Shown piece after piece: positions 25,069-34,414 of a stretch of 42,107 nucleotides of DNA (the stretch's first letter is position 1; every line of letters begins with the position of its first letter). The translations under genes were made by a program, and so were the position numbers. Origin of the DNA: Bacteroidota bacterium (GTDB lineage: Bacteria > Bacteroidota > Bacteroidia > Chitinophagales > Chitinophagaceae). Where the stretch lies: the NCBI GenBank assembly GCA_018266615.1, contig JAFEAB010000034.1, positions 1 through 42,107 on the forward strand, in the 5' to 3' direction. The notes under the pieces are model-generated. The model was not told the DNA's origin. It worked only from the letters and a program-made list of their open reading frames with translations, and ran no database searches.

Positions 25069-26012
25069 TTTAGAAAAAAGATCATGGAAAGTATCCCTGT
25101 AAACATGATGAGTTTAAAAATATTACTCAATTTATGAAAATCGGCAGGGAACTTCGCATGATAAATTAACCGGAGGGCAATTACCATGGGAACAATTACG
25201 AGGAGGATGGTATAAATGGCTTCGGCCCAACTTCCCAGTTGCCACATATAAAATTGCATCACCAGCAAAGCAGCGCAACATACCACCACCCATACAGCCG
25301 CAAACATTTTTGAAACAGGAACACCCCAAACAATGGGCATGGTTTGGCAATGGTACTGCGAATCGCCATACATATCTTCCAGATCTTTCACCACTTCCCT
25401 TACCAGCGAAATGATAAATGCAAACCCAGCATAAATAGCAGTGAGTTGATACAGTTTTCGCACATCGAGATTATACTGGCCCTCATGCCAACCATTATAA
25501 TTTAGTAACCCGGCTCCTGCAAAAAAATATACAACCATTATTACCCAGGCAGTGAGGGCAGAAATTACCAGATTGCCAATTAATAATTGCCGTTTGAAAT
25601 GGGTGGAATAAAACCAGAGAAGAAAAATGCAAAAAAAATTGACAATTCCAATAACCCAATATCCGGTTCGATAGCTGATATAAAGGCTTAACAGCAACCC
25701 AATCCCAGAGAAAATCAAATGCCAAACTATTACCCACCTTCTTTTTACGGTACGATCAACCACCACCTTTTCAGGTTTGTTGATGCTGTCAATTTGAAGG
25801 TCAAAATAATCGTTAATAATATATCCGCCTGCAGCAATCAGCACGGAGGCAAGCATCAGGAGATAAAACAGGACATGCCGGGAAGGGTGAATGGAAAATG
25901 GAAAGAACTGAAGAGACCTAACCACAATAAAATAAAACAGCCATTGTGTTAGGGCGATAAAAAAGAGGTTTCGCCATCGTACCAACCTGAAAAATGAAGT
26001 GATTGTTTGCAT
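25065..26012 (-). CDS. UbiA-family prenyltransferase
   Basis: This 315-residue integral membrane protein has about 8-9 hydrophobic helices. The first Asp-rich motif is NDYFDLQIDSINKPEK, typical of UbiA enzymes that attach a prenyl chain to an aromatic or glycerol-phosphate acceptor. A second acidic region, VREVVKDLEDMYGD, corresponds to the second Asp motif. In Bacteroidota this family is often labelled geranylgeranylglycerol-phosphate geranylgeranyltransferase-like, but the acceptor is uncertain here. It sits between kdsC and maf. Confidence 0.88.
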   Translation of the reverse strand: MQTITSFFRLVRWRNLFFIALTQWLFYFIVVRSLQFFPFSIHPSRHVLFYLLMLASVLIAAGGYIINDYFDLQIDSINKPEKVVVDRTVKRRWVIVWHLIFSGIGLLLSLYISYRTGYWVIGIVNFFCIFLLWFYSTHFKRQLLIGNLVISALTAWVIMVVYFFAGAGLLNYNGWHEGQYNLDVRKLYQLTAIYAGFAFIISLVREVVKDLEDMYGDSQYHCQTMPIVWGVPVSKMFAAVWVVVCCAALLVMQFYMWQLGSWAEAIYTILLVIVPMVIALRLIYHAKFPADFHKLSNIFKLIMFTGILSMIFFLK

Positions 26013-26039
26013 GCTGGATTCCTGGCAGAAGGGCCGATC

Positions 26040-26561
26040 TTATTTTGATTGAACTGCAATATCGTGAATCCATTTTCCCTGGAGCCGCATAACTTTCTCG
26101 ATGACCTCTCGTACACAACCCTGTCCTCCGGGGATAGAGGATATAAAATGAGAAATAGAACGTATTTCCGGGGCTGCATCTGAAGGGCAGCAGGCCAGTC
26201 CGCACGCTGCCATCACATCCAAATCGGGGATATCATCTCCCATATATAAAACCACATCCGGGGAAAGATTCATTGAATTCAAAAAACAGGATAAAACTTC
26301 CAATTTATTGGAAATACCCATATACACATTATGAATGCCCAATTTTTCCAGCCTCAATTTTACGGCGGGTGAATTTCCTCCGGAAATAACCAGTATATGA
26401 TACCCCGCTTTAGCTGCCAATTGAAGTGCATATCCATCTTTAATATGCATTCGCCTTGCCATCTGCCCGTCTTCCAAAATAAGTAAGCCGCCATCGGTTA
26501 ATACCCCATCCATATCAAATACGAAGACGGAAATTTTTTTAAATTGGTTGAGAACATTCAT
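26040..26561 (-). CDS. kdsC: KdsC-like HAD phosphatase (KDO 8-phosphate phosphatase)
   Basis: This 173-residue HAD-superfamily protein has no cap domain. Motif I is FDMDGVLTDGGLLI with the Asp pair, motif II is the Ser in VISGGNS, and motif IV is MGDDIPDLDVM. This fits the KdsC family, which forms a tetramer and releases phosphate from 3-deoxy-D-manno-octulosonate 8-phosphate in lipopolysaccharide core synthesis. Close relatives act on other sugar phosphates. It is 18 bp from iscX and 27 bp from ubiA. Confidence 0.9.
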   Translation of the reverse strand: MNVLNQFKKISVFVFDMDGVLTDGGLLILEDGQMARRMHIKDGYALQLAAKAGYHILVISGGNSPAVKLRLEKLGIHNVYMGISNKLEVLSCFLNSMNLSPDVVLYMGDDIPDLDVMAACGLACCPSDAAPEIRSISHFISSIPGGQGCVREVIEKVMRLQGKWIHDIAVQSK

Positions 26562-26579
26562 ATACAGTATTGAAGCGGT

Positions 26580-26816
26580 TTATTTCTGGTTATCCCGCCA
26601 TTCGTAAACCCAGGTACTTTGGATCATTTCCAGATGCCCTTCATTGCTCTCTTCCGGTTTACCGGCAAAATTGGGAATTTCCAGCACCCATTTATGCAGA
26701 TCGGTGAACCGGATCCTATAAATTTGGGGTTCGCCAAACGCATCGCCAAATCGCTCATACAATTTCATCGCGATATCCTCATAATCATTCCAATGAATTG
26801 GGGGCTCAAAACTCAT
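26580..26816 (-). CDS. iscX: IscX-like iron-sulphur cluster assembly protein
   Basis: This 78-residue acidic protein matches IscX (YfhJ). It starts with a tryptophan-bearing IHWNDYEDIAMKLYERFGDA helix, followed by RIRFTDLHKWVLEIPNF, the RFTDLHxW signature, and ends with an acidic ESNEGHLEMIQSTWV helix. IscX binds IscS and iron and regulates cluster assembly. Here it follows a ferredoxin gene by 30 bp, the same pairing seen at the end of isc operons, but no iscSUA or hscAB genes are in the window. Confidence 0.9.
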   Translation of the reverse strand: MSFEPPIHWNDYEDIAMKLYERFGDAFGEPQIYRIRFTDLHKWVLEIPNFAGKPEESNEGHLEMIQSTWVYEWRDNQK

Positions 26817-26846
26817 GAATTATAAAATTAAAAGTGCAGAAATTTA

Positions 26847-27182
26847 TTATTCACCCAAAAATTGGGTTTGATCGGGAAGGGTTACTGAAACTTCTCCATC
26901 TCCATCCAACAATACACACTGGCAACCAAGGCGGGAGTTAAGTCGTGGATTTATCGCCCTGTCAATAAAATCTTCTTCCTTATCACTTAATTCTTCCAGG
27001 AAATCTTCTCCTTTATCTACGTAAAGATGGCAGGTGCTACAGGCACAAACCCCTCCGCAATTATGGTGAAGTTCAATATCATTTTTAAGCGCTATTTCAA
27101 GGATCGACTGGCCAGGTTCAATTTGATCGAGTGTCACCGGTTCAAGCCCTTTCTGTTCAAAGTTGAACGTTATTTTATACAT
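26847..27182 (-). CDS. fdx: [2Fe-2S] ferredoxin, ISC (adrenodoxin) type
   Basis: This 111-residue ferredoxin has the Cys ligands in HHNCGGVCACSTCHLYV and a last Cys in LGCQCVLLDGDGEV, giving the C-X5-C-X2-C-Xn-C spacing of the adrenodoxin/ISC type. It would donate electrons for iron-sulphur cluster assembly. It is the first gene of the minus-strand operon fdx-iscX-kdsC-ubiA-maf. A 123-bp gap separates it from the divergent lipoprotein gene. Confidence 0.93.
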   Translation of the reverse strand: MYKITFNFEQKGLEPVTLDQIEPGQSILEIALKNDIELHHNCGGVCACSTCHLYVDKGEDFLEELSDKEEDFIDRAINPRLNSRLGCQCVLLDGDGEVSVTLPDQTQFLGE

Positions 27183-27305
27183 ACTGCAAATTTCGGAGCT
27201 GCAAACCTACAGCAAATTACCATTTAAGGAAAATCTGAATTCGCTCGGGCTATTTCCTTTCTCGCCGAAATATTATACTTTGCCGTATCTTTTTTAACCC
27301 AATTC

Positions 27306-27944
27306 ATGTTACAATTAAAACATACCGTCTCTTTTTTCGCAATTTTTGGAGTGGGTCTTTTTTCATGTAAAGACAAAGAACCTCCCCGGAAACCGGAACC
27401 CGAAAAGATCATTTATAAAATAGATACCAGCAACGCACAACCTCAAACCGAAGCCACCAGAGCTCCTATAATCAATATTAGTGATACTATTGCCCCCAGG
27501 GAAATTGTCGTTTATGTAAAAGACAGCGCCAAAACCAGCGAACGAATTGGGATAAAACTGGAGCATATTTTCCGGAAAACTCTTCCCGAATTTTTTAAAA
27601 AAAATAAAATCAGCAAAACGGGTTCACGGATTGTATGGTATAAGAGCAGCAGCGCTCCCTTTTATTTTGAAGCCGGGTTTCCGGTAAATAAAAGGCCAAA
27701 ATCGACCGCGAAAAACATTTTGGTAAGGGATATTGGAGGAGACAGTGCCCTGGTTGCTCATTTTTATGGCCCCTATCACCTAACGTATGAAGCGTATGAA
27801 GTGCTGCGGGAACAACTAAAAAACGCGCACAAAAAACCGGCCGGTTCCCCCTATGAAAAATATATTATTCCTGCCATTGACAGTACAGGCAGGGCCCGCG
27901 ATCCGTACAAGGTATTAACAGATATTGTATTCCCTTACCGATAA
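27306..27944 (+). CDS. Lipoprotein with GyrI-like effector-binding domain
   Basis: This 212-residue protein has a lipoprotein signal ending GLFSC (Cys21) and a Pro/Glu-rich linker. The C-terminal region (about 70-212) resembles the GyrI-like or AraC effector-binding domain, with GGDSALVAHFYGPYHLTYEAYEVLREQLK as the core beta-alpha segment. Attachment of such a ligand-binding domain to the membrane suggests ligand capture or sensing at the envelope, but no partner is encoded nearby. Its stop is directly adjacent to the stop of the convergent gene (27945). Confidence 0.7.
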   Translation: MLQLKHTVSFFAIFGVGLFSCKDKEPPRKPEPEKIIYKIDTSNAQPQTEATRAPIINISDTIAPREIVVYVKDSAKTSERIGIKLEHIFRKTLPEFFKKNKISKTGSRIVWYKSSSAPFYFEAGFPVNKRPKSTAKNILVRDIGGDSALVAHFYGPYHLTYEAYEVLREQLKNAHKKPAGSPYEKYIIPAIDSTGRARDPYKVLTDIVFPYR

Positions 27945-28700
27945 TCAGAAATTCATAATGCTATCGGTTAACCGGGTATAGGTTAGCTTTAATTTAGGGT
28001 AATTGCTTAGCAGTCTCAGGTGCTTTTCGAGGGTGGAAATATCTTTTCGAAAGGCAGGGCCGGTTTGCAGTTCAGCAGGGCTGGCATCTTTTAAACGCGA
28101 TGCTGTTTCTACGATTAAGGGATAGAGCAATTTAAAATCCAGGTGTTCTGCCTGGCAATATCCTTCGGCAAGCAGGTACAAATGATTGCTGAAATTACTT
28201 ACAAAAACCGCCGCTACATGCAATTTGGCTCTTTGCTCATCATTTGCCCTTTCTACATTTTCAGATAAAGAATGCGCAAGATTTGCCAGCAAACCGAGGG
28301 AATGATCGTTATTCCCATCAATCAATAAGGGTACACCGGGGATGCTTTTCATTTCCCTTCTCAAACTCTGCAAAGGATATAAAACGCCATAGTTTTGAGA
28401 AGAATTTTGAAGCACTTCCATTGAAACAGCCCCTGCCGTATGAACCACCAGTTTCCCCGGAACAAGTAACGAAGAAGCCACTTCTTTAACGGCACTGTCG
28501 GATACGGCTATAATAAATATGTCAGCATCCATATTTCCTGCATCCTGCACCGAAATAAACCGGGTATTTAATTCTTCCGAGAGGGTCATTCCGGTTTGGG
28601 GGTTCCGGCTTGCAATAGCTACTATTTCGTGTCCTTTTTGTTTACACTGCCTTCCCAATACAGAAGCAACATTTCCGGATCCTACCATAAGTACTTTCAT
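27945..28700 (-). CDS. Rossmann-like oxidoreductase with DUF2520
   Basis: This 251-residue protein begins with an NADP-binding Rossmann fold (VLMVGSGNVASVLGRQ) and continues with a helical DUF2520-type C-terminal domain (about 130-250). Such proteins are annotated as F420-dependent NADP oxidoreductase- or pyrroline-5-carboxylate reductase-like, and their substrates are not established. The stop codon touches that of the convergent lipoprotein gene, leaving no room for a terminator between them. Confidence 0.85.
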   Translation of the reverse strand: MKVLMVGSGNVASVLGRQCKQKGHEIVAIASRNPQTGMTLSEELNTRFISVQDAGNMDADIFIIAVSDSAVKEVASSLLVPGKLVVHTAGAVSMEVLQNSSQNYGVLYPLQSLRREMKSIPGVPLLIDGNNDHSLGLLANLAHSLSENVERANDEQRAKLHVAAVFVSNFSNHLYLLAEGYCQAEHLDFKLLYPLIVETASRLKDASPAELQTGPAFRKDISTLEKHLRLLSNYPKLKLTYTRLTDSIMNF

Positions 28701-28761
28701 AAGCTACATGTTTATTACGGCAAACTCGTAATGCCTTTTCATATACATTACCTTTGTTGAG

Positions 28762-29607
28762 ATGAATTTACGGCAAAAATTAATGCTGGCTTACCTCCGA
28801 ATTAAAATTAAAATTTATCGAATTTTTAGCGCCAGGGCTGCTGCAAAATTAGCTCTCCAAATATTTTGCACGCCATTGCCCCTTCAGCCAAGAAAGGAGA
28901 AAGAAGTTTTTCAACCCTCCGATGCGGTTTCATTTTTATGGAAGGGTTTTAAAATTGCAGGTTACCGGGTAAATATATCCGGAACAAAAAGACTTTTACT
29001 GCTCCATGGGTTTAATTCAAATTGCAACAATTTCGAAAAATATGTTGCCCCGGCCATAAAAAAGGGATACCAGGTTTTTGCATTTGATGCCCCTGCCCAT
29101 GGCAGAAGTGAAGGAAAAAGTATTAATGCCCTCGATTATTCGGATTTTGTGGTCTGCCTCAATAATAATTTTGGCCCTTTTGATGCCTATATCGCTCATT
29201 CATTTGGCGGATTGGCAGCCTGCCTGGCACTGGAGCATATCCCGCATTCGACCCATACCAAACTGGTTTTGATTGCGCCTGCAACAGAAACTTCATCTGC
29301 CATTAAAGATGCATTTAAAAGATTGGATATCCGGAGTAAAAAAGTAGGACTTGAATTTGAAAAGCTTAGTTTGGAAATCAGTAACCACCCTATCTCCTGG
29401 TTTTCCATTCGCCGGGCTGTGAAAAATATAAATGCCCGAATACTGTGGTTGCATGATGAGGACGATTGTATTACCCCTATCAAAGATGCCAGGGCAGTTG
29501 AGGAGGATGGATACCCTAACATCCGGTTTATTTTTTCCCAATCACTCGGCCACAGGGATATTTACCGGGATGAAAACCAGATTAAAAAAGTAATTGAATT
29601 TCTCTAA
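28762..29607 (+). CDS. Alpha/beta hydrolase
   Basis: This 281-residue hydrolase has the oxyanion-hole block LLLHGFNSN, the nucleophile elbow AHSFGG with Ser147, an acid residue in LHDEDDCITP (about 235), and the catalytic His in SLGHRDIY (about 269). This is a complete triad. It has no signal peptide and is probably cytoplasmic, perhaps with a hydrophobic N-terminal helix. The substrate cannot be predicted. It is divergent from the DUF2520 gene and 175 bp ahead of topA. Confidence 0.88.
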   Translation: MNLRQKLMLAYLRIKIKIYRIFSARAAAKLALQIFCTPLPLQPRKEKEVFQPSDAVSFLWKGFKIAGYRVNISGTKRLLLLHGFNSNCNNFEKYVAPAIKKGYQVFAFDAPAHGRSEGKSINALDYSDFVVCLNNNFGPFDAYIAHSFGGLAACLALEHIPHSTHTKLVLIAPATETSSAIKDAFKRLDIRSKKVGLEFEKLSLEISNHPISWFSIRRAVKNINARILWLHDEDDCITPIKDARAVEEDGYPNIRFIFSQSLGHRDIYRDENQIKKVIEFL

Positions 29608-29782
29608 ACTTTTTGCCAAAAATTTCCGTTTTAGATTACCGGCAAAAATTGTTTTTTCAATTTTCAACTAATATTGCAAATTCCCCCAGGAGGGAAAATG
29701 ATAATTTCGGGGGTGGAGTGGAACCCTCTATCTCATCATATCTAACTAAAAATCAACAGGTTTTGGTGAAAACCAAAGAATT

Positions 29783-32362
29783 ATGGCAAAGAACTTACTA
29801 ATCGTAGAGTCTCCGGCAAAAGCAAAAACCATTGAAGGAATCCTGGGAAAAGATTTCCAGGTAAAGAGTTGCTATGGCCATATTCGCGACCTCGAGAAAA
29901 ATGATATGGGGATTGATATCAAAAATAACTTTCAACCCAAATACATTGTACCTGCAGAAAAAGAGAAGGTGGTAAAGGAATTAAAATCCATTGCCAAAAC
30001 GGTGGATGAAGTATGGCTTGCTTCGGATGAGGATCGGGAAGGGGAAAGCATTAGCTGGCATTTAGCCGAAGTTCTTAAACTAAATCCTCAAACAACAAAG
30101 CGTATTGTATTTCATGAAATCACAAAGCCGGCAATTGAAGCGGCTGTAAAATCGCCCCGTACAATTGACATGAACCTGGTTAATGCGCAGCAGGCCAGGC
30201 GGGTATTGGATCGTATTGTTGGATTTGAATTAAGCCCCGTATTATGGCGAAAAATAGGCCAGCAGGGTGGACTAAGCGCTGGCCGGGTGCAAAGTGTTGC
30301 CGTTAAACTTATTGTTGAAAAGGAAAGAGAAATAAACCAGTTTGCTGCCACAGCCAGTTTTAAAATTGAAGCAGAATTTTCGGCGCCTGATGTTCAAAAC
30401 CGGAATGTAAATTTTAAAGCAGAGGGAAAGCGCTTCAATGAAGAAAATTCGGCTGAAGAATTCTTGAGCAGTTGTATTGGGGCCGAGTTTACGGTTAAGG
30501 ATATCCAGGTTCGTCCGGCCAAAAGATCTCCGGCTCCCCCCTTCACCACTTCTACCTTACAACAGGAGGCCAGCCGCAAACTGGGATATGGGGTCGCTAA
30601 AACCATGTTACTTGCCCAACGGCTCTATGAAAGTGGTAAGATTACCTACATGCGTACCGATAGTGTGAATCTGGGAGATACAGCCATGGAAGGAATCCGC
30701 CAGGTGATAACCGGAAATTTTGGGGATTCCTATTTACAAATCAGGAAGTTTAAAAATAAAAATGAATCGGCGCAGGAGGCACACGAAGCCATCCGCCCCA
30801 CGTATATGGAAAATCAATCGGTAAGCGACCCCGAACTAAACAGGCTTTACGAATTGATTTGGAAACGCACCATTGCCAGCCAGATGGCAGATGCCGTGCT
30901 GGAGAAAACTACGGCCAAAATCGGTATAAGCACAAACCAGGAAGAACTCACCGCTTCGGGTGAAGTAATCAAGTTTGACGGGTTTCTGAAACTTTATCTG
31001 GAAAGTACCGATGACGAAGAACCGGAACAGGATGGCGAAAGCCGTCTCCCGGCCCTTACAATTGGCCAGCACCCGCTGTTAAGGCAAATGACGGCAACCG
31101 AAAAATTTACCCGCCCTGCCGCCCGGTATACGGAAGCATCCCTGGTTAAGAAATTGGAAGAGTTGGGGATTGGGCGGCCAAGCACTTATGCGCCTACTAT
31201 TTCTACGATAATGAAAAGAAATTATGTAGAAAAGAAAGACCGCGAACCCATAAAGAGGAAATACCGGATAATCAGACTGGTTGGCAATAAGGTTTCCGGC
31301 GAAACGCTGGAAGAAAATACGGGAGCAGAAAAACAAAAATTATTCCCCACCGATTTGGGACTGGTAGTTACCGATTTCTTAAACCAACATTTCCAAAAAG
31401 TAATGGATTATTCCTTTACGGCGAATATTGAAAAAGAATTTGACGAAATCGCTAACGGGGAGATTGTCTGGAATAAGATGGTGGGCGATTTCTATACCCC
31501 ATTCCATTCTGGTGTTGAACATACCCTTGAAACGGCGGAAAGGGCCGTAGGAGAAAGGTTACTTGGCACTGACCCGGTAAGCGGTAAACCCGTAACTGCC
31601 CGGATGGGCCGCTACGGCCCGATGGTACAACTGGGCGCTCAATCCGATGAAGATAAACCCCGCTTTGCAAAGATAAAATCCACCCAAAGCATCGAAACCA
31701 TTACCCTCGATGAGGCCCTTGAATTGTTCCGGCTCCCCTTAACCCTGGGAGCATATGAAGGCCTCGAAGTTGCTGTAAATATTGGAAGGTTTGGGCCCTA
31801 TGTAAAGTTTGGAGAACAATTTATTTCGATTCCAAAAGGTACCAACCTGGATGAGGTAGATTTGAATAAAGCCATTGAAATCATTTTGGCAAAAAAGGTG
31901 GAAGATGCCCCCGTTGGCTACTTCCGGCAACTCCCTGTTACCAAAGGTAAGGGCAGGTTTGGTCCATATATTAAATGGAACAACCTGTTTATTAATGTAC
32001 CCCGGGCCTATGATTTTGAAAACCTAAGCCAGGGAAATCTGGATGAACTGATTCATAAAAAAATTGAGAAAGAAGCCAACCGGTTTATCAGGCAGTGGCC
32101 GGAGGAAAAAATTGCTATTGAAAATGGCCGATGGGGTCCATTTATTCGTTTCGGGAAGAAGATGATGAAACTTTCCGCCGGCCCTAATGGGAAATACACA
32201 GCCGAAGAACTGGCAGAAATTGATGTGGAGGAAATTAAAAAGATGATCGTTGCCCAGGATCCTAAAGCATTCGATAAAAAGGGAAGTAAATCCCCCGCTG
32301 CAAAAAAGACATCAACCAGGAAACCGGCCACTAAAAAGGCATCTCCAAAAAAGAAAATCTAA
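29783..32362 (+). CDS. topA: DNA topoisomerase I
   Basis: This 859-residue type IA topoisomerase relaxes negative supercoils. The TOPRIM domain has LLIVESPAKAKTIEGILG and ASDEDREGESISWHL. The catalytic tyrosine is Tyr289 in ITYMRTDSVNL. After the core, several C-terminal Topo_C repeats (GRFGPYVKFG, GRFGPYIKW, GRWGPFIRFG) replace the Cys4 zinc fingers of E. coli TopA. A Lys/Ala/Thr-rich tail (about 830-859) may contact DNA. This is the usual Bacteroidota form. The next gene starts 9 bp downstream. Confidence 0.96.
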   Translation: MAKNLLIVESPAKAKTIEGILGKDFQVKSCYGHIRDLEKNDMGIDIKNNFQPKYIVPAEKEKVVKELKSIAKTVDEVWLASDEDREGESISWHLAEVLKLNPQTTKRIVFHEITKPAIEAAVKSPRTIDMNLVNAQQARRVLDRIVGFELSPVLWRKIGQQGGLSAGRVQSVAVKLIVEKEREINQFAATASFKIEAEFSAPDVQNRNVNFKAEGKRFNEENSAEEFLSSCIGAEFTVKDIQVRPAKRSPAPPFTTSTLQQEASRKLGYGVAKTMLLAQRLYESGKITYMRTDSVNLGDTAMEGIRQVITGNFGDSYLQIRKFKNKNESAQEAHEAIRPTYMENQSVSDPELNRLYELIWKRTIASQMADAVLEKTTAKIGISTNQEELTASGEVIKFDGFLKLYLESTDDEEPEQDGESRLPALTIGQHPLLRQMTATEKFTRPAARYTEASLVKKLEELGIGRPSTYAPTISTIMKRNYVEKKDREPIKRKYRIIRLVGNKVSGETLEENTGAEKQKLFPTDLGLVVTDFLNQHFQKVMDYSFTANIEKEFDEIANGEIVWNKMVGDFYTPFHSGVEHTLETAERAVGERLLGTDPVSGKPVTARMGRYGPMVQLGAQSDEDKPRFAKIKSTQSIETITLDEALELFRLPLTLGAYEGLEVAVNIGRFGPYVKFGEQFISIPKGTNLDEVDLNKAIEIILAKKVEDAPVGYFRQLPVTKGKGRFGPYIKWNNLFINVPRAYDFENLSQGNLDELIHKKIEKEANRFIRQWPEEKIAIENGRWGPFIRFGKKMMKLSAGPNGKYTAEELAEIDVEEIKKMIVAQDPKAFDKKGSKSPAAKKTSTRKPATKKASPKKKI

Positions 32363-32371
32363 TGATACTGA

Positions 32372-32917
32372 ATGGCTATACAATTCAGTTTTAGGCTTAC
32401 ACGGGAGGATTTCGTAACATTCTACACCTATGTATTTTGGGACTCTCCTCAAAATAAACGGAAACGAATCTGGTATTATATCAAACAATTCCTGCCTCTT
32501 CTTGCTTTTACACTGGCCTTTTATTATACCGGTGTTTTTAATCGAAATGACATTTTCGTTTTTCTGGTGGTTATTCTGATTATTGCAACCACCGGCCTCT
32601 CACTTTTTAATGTGCGGAGCAATACCCAAAGAGCGGCAGAAAGGATTGCAGAAAACAAAGATAACAGCACCCTATTTGAAGACTGCATAATGGAAATAAG
32701 CGAACTGGGTATTATCTCAAAAACGAATTATTCAGAAATGAAATACGGATGGCCTGCCTTCATCCGAAAAAACGAAACCCCGGAGTACTATTTCCTTTTC
32801 ACCTCTGCCATCCATGCTATAATTATTCCTAAACGGGCCATCCCTACCCCCGCCCAAAAATTGGAATTGGAAAAATTATTGCTTCATCATATTTCCTTTG
32901 AAGCGGATTTTAGCTGA
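32372..32917 (+). CDS. YcxB-like two-TM membrane protein
   Basis: This 181-residue protein has two adjacent hydrophobic segments (about 38-75) and a C-terminal cytoplasmic domain resembling YcxB-like proteins, with YSEMKYGWPAFIRKNETPEYYFLFTS and IIPKRAI. The function is unknown for the family. It starts 9 bp after topA and is probably cotranscribed. Confidence 0.78.
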   Translation: MAIQFSFRLTREDFVTFYTYVFWDSPQNKRKRIWYYIKQFLPLLAFTLAFYYTGVFNRNDIFVFLVVILIIATTGLSLFNVRSNTQRAAERIAENKDNSTLFEDCIMEISELGIISKTNYSEMKYGWPAFIRKNETPEYYFLFTSAIHAIIIPKRAIPTPAQKLELEKLLLHHISFEADFS

Positions 32918-33182
32918 CCCCCGGTTCAGGACTCCTCATCCGGAACAAAATATCGGTATTTAAATTTCCATTTATTCACGTGCTTATAGCCGGGATTCCC
33001 ACGTTTGTTCTATTTGGTCCTCCTATTTATTTGTTTTCCGGATATGTATGGGGCATCTTGCATAGTTGGATAAAATTCAAATCCGGAAAAATATTAACAG
33101 GAAAATTAAATTGTGGATAACAAATGATAATAACTTGTATTGGCCTAACCTAAATTCAATTTTATAATCCAAAACAATTGAT
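32918..33182. other. AT-rich intergenic region
   Basis: No gene is seen. A perfect DnaA-box-like 9-mer (TGTGGATAA, 33112-33120) occurs once; it is judged a chance match. Confidence 0.4.
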
Positions 33183-34079
33183 GTGACTGAAAATACCGAA
33201 ATAAAAGCTTTGCTTACACTGATTGACGATCCGGATGAAGAAGTTTACAAAACTGTAAGTGACAGGATTATTTCTTTTGGAAAGGAAATTATCCCCACAC
33301 TGGAATCCTATTGGGAAAGCATTACCAATGAAGACACACAAGAAAGAATTGAATCCCTTATTCATCGGGTTCATTTACGCGACCTGACAGAGGAATTCAG
33401 AATGTGGCGTGATGAGAATGGCAGTTTGCTCGAAGGCTCCCTCCTCGTTGCAAAATACCATTATCCGGATATGCAACCGCTTGCAGTGATGCAGGAAATT
33501 GAAAAGTTGCGGAGAAATATGTGGCTTGAATTAAACAATTACCTGACTCCCATCGAAAAAGTAAATGTTCTAAACAGTATTTTCTATAATTATTATAAAC
33601 AAACGGGGGTTGAGGTAAGTTATGATAATCCGGAAAATTTCCTGGTAAATAAAACGCTCGAAACCAGAAAGGGAAATACAATCAGCAATGGAATCATTTT
33701 CACTGCCCTTTGCGAATTACTCGACATTCCGGTTCGGCCAATAAATATTCCCAGGCAGTTTATTTTAGGGTATTTTGATTCTCAATTCTCAATTGCCACT
33801 CCGGTTGGGCATTCTTCGGAAAAAATTAATTTTTATATAGACCCTTTAAGCGGCCAGTTATTTTCGCATAAAGACATTGAAAATTATTTCAAAAAGCTGT
33901 CGGTTCCTCCGGTTTCTTCCTATTTCAGGCCGCTCACGGATAAACGTATCATTCAATTCCTGCTCGAAGAGTTAAGTAAATGTTTCGATAATGAGCGGAA
34001 TTATTATAAAATGGAAGAATTACAAACCCTTGCCAGCCTCCTGGATGAAACCACAGCCCCACCATCCGCAGAAAGCTGA
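33183..34079 (+). CDS. SirB1/Transglut_core2-like protein
   Basis: This 298-residue protein begins at GTG 33183, which overlaps an ATG-TGA (33181-33186) that cannot be used. The N-terminal ~65 residues are helical and resemble HEAT-like repeats (DDPDEEVYKTVSDRIISFG). The remainder matches the SirB1-type transglutaminase-like domain: VNKTLETRKGNTISNGIIF and LDIPVRPINIPRQFILGYF. No catalytic Cys-His-Asp set is clear, so it may be a binding or scaffold protein. It overlaps the tRNA-binding gene by 35 bp. Confidence 0.78.
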   Translation: MTENTEIKALLTLIDDPDEEVYKTVSDRIISFGKEIIPTLESYWESITNEDTQERIESLIHRVHLRDLTEEFRMWRDENGSLLEGSLLVAKYHYPDMQPLAVMQEIEKLRRNMWLELNNYLTPIEKVNVLNSIFYNYYKQTGVEVSYDNPENFLVNKTLETRKGNTISNGIIFTALCELLDIPVRPINIPRQFILGYFDSQFSIATPVGHSSEKINFYIDPLSGQLFSHKDIENYFKKLSVPPVSSYFRPLTDKRIIQFLLEELSKCFDNERNYYKMEELQTLASLLDETTAPPSAES

Positions 34080-34407
34080 AATCTCCTGGAATGATTTCGA
34101 AAAACTCGATATCCGGGTGGGTACCATTACGGAAGCCCTGCCATTTCCCAAGGCAAGGAAACCGGCATACCAATTGCAAATTTATTTTGGGGCACTGGGT
34201 AGCCGGTGGACTTCCGCCCAAATTACGGATTTCTATTCTCCACAGGACCTCATTAACAGACAGGTAATTGCTTTAATTAACCTGCCTAAAAAGCAAATTG
34301 CTAATTTTTTCAGCGAGTGCCTTGTTCTGGGGATTTATAATGAAGATGGAAAAGTGATTTTACTTCAACCCGAAAAAAGCATCCCCGATGGTGCCGCGAT
34401 TGGATAA
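34045..34407 (+). CDS. csaA: CsaA-like tRNA-binding-domain protein
   Basis: This 120-residue OB-fold protein belongs to the CsaA group. It has DFEKLDIRVGTITEALPFPKARKPAYQLQI, then ITDFYSPQDLINRQVIALINLP, and EKSIPDGAAIG at the end. CsaA is described as a tRNA-binding, export-related chaperone-like protein. I chose the ATG at 34045, which lies inside the previous gene's end (35-bp overlap); an earlier in-frame ATG at 33991 is less likely. A DUF4440-like gene begins 8 bp downstream. Confidence 0.9.
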   Translation: MKPQPHHPQKAEISWNDFEKLDIRVGTITEALPFPKARKPAYQLQIYFGALGSRWTSAQITDFYSPQDLINRQVIALINLPKKQIANFFSECLVLGIYNEDGKVILLQPEKSIPDGAAIG

Positions 34408-34414
34408 TGACGCT

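Noticed and set aside
33112..33120. DnaA box (TGTGGATAA) suggesting an origin
   Set aside because: It is a single box. The same 9-mer also occurs in coding sequence near 9785, and no cluster or dnaA gene is present.
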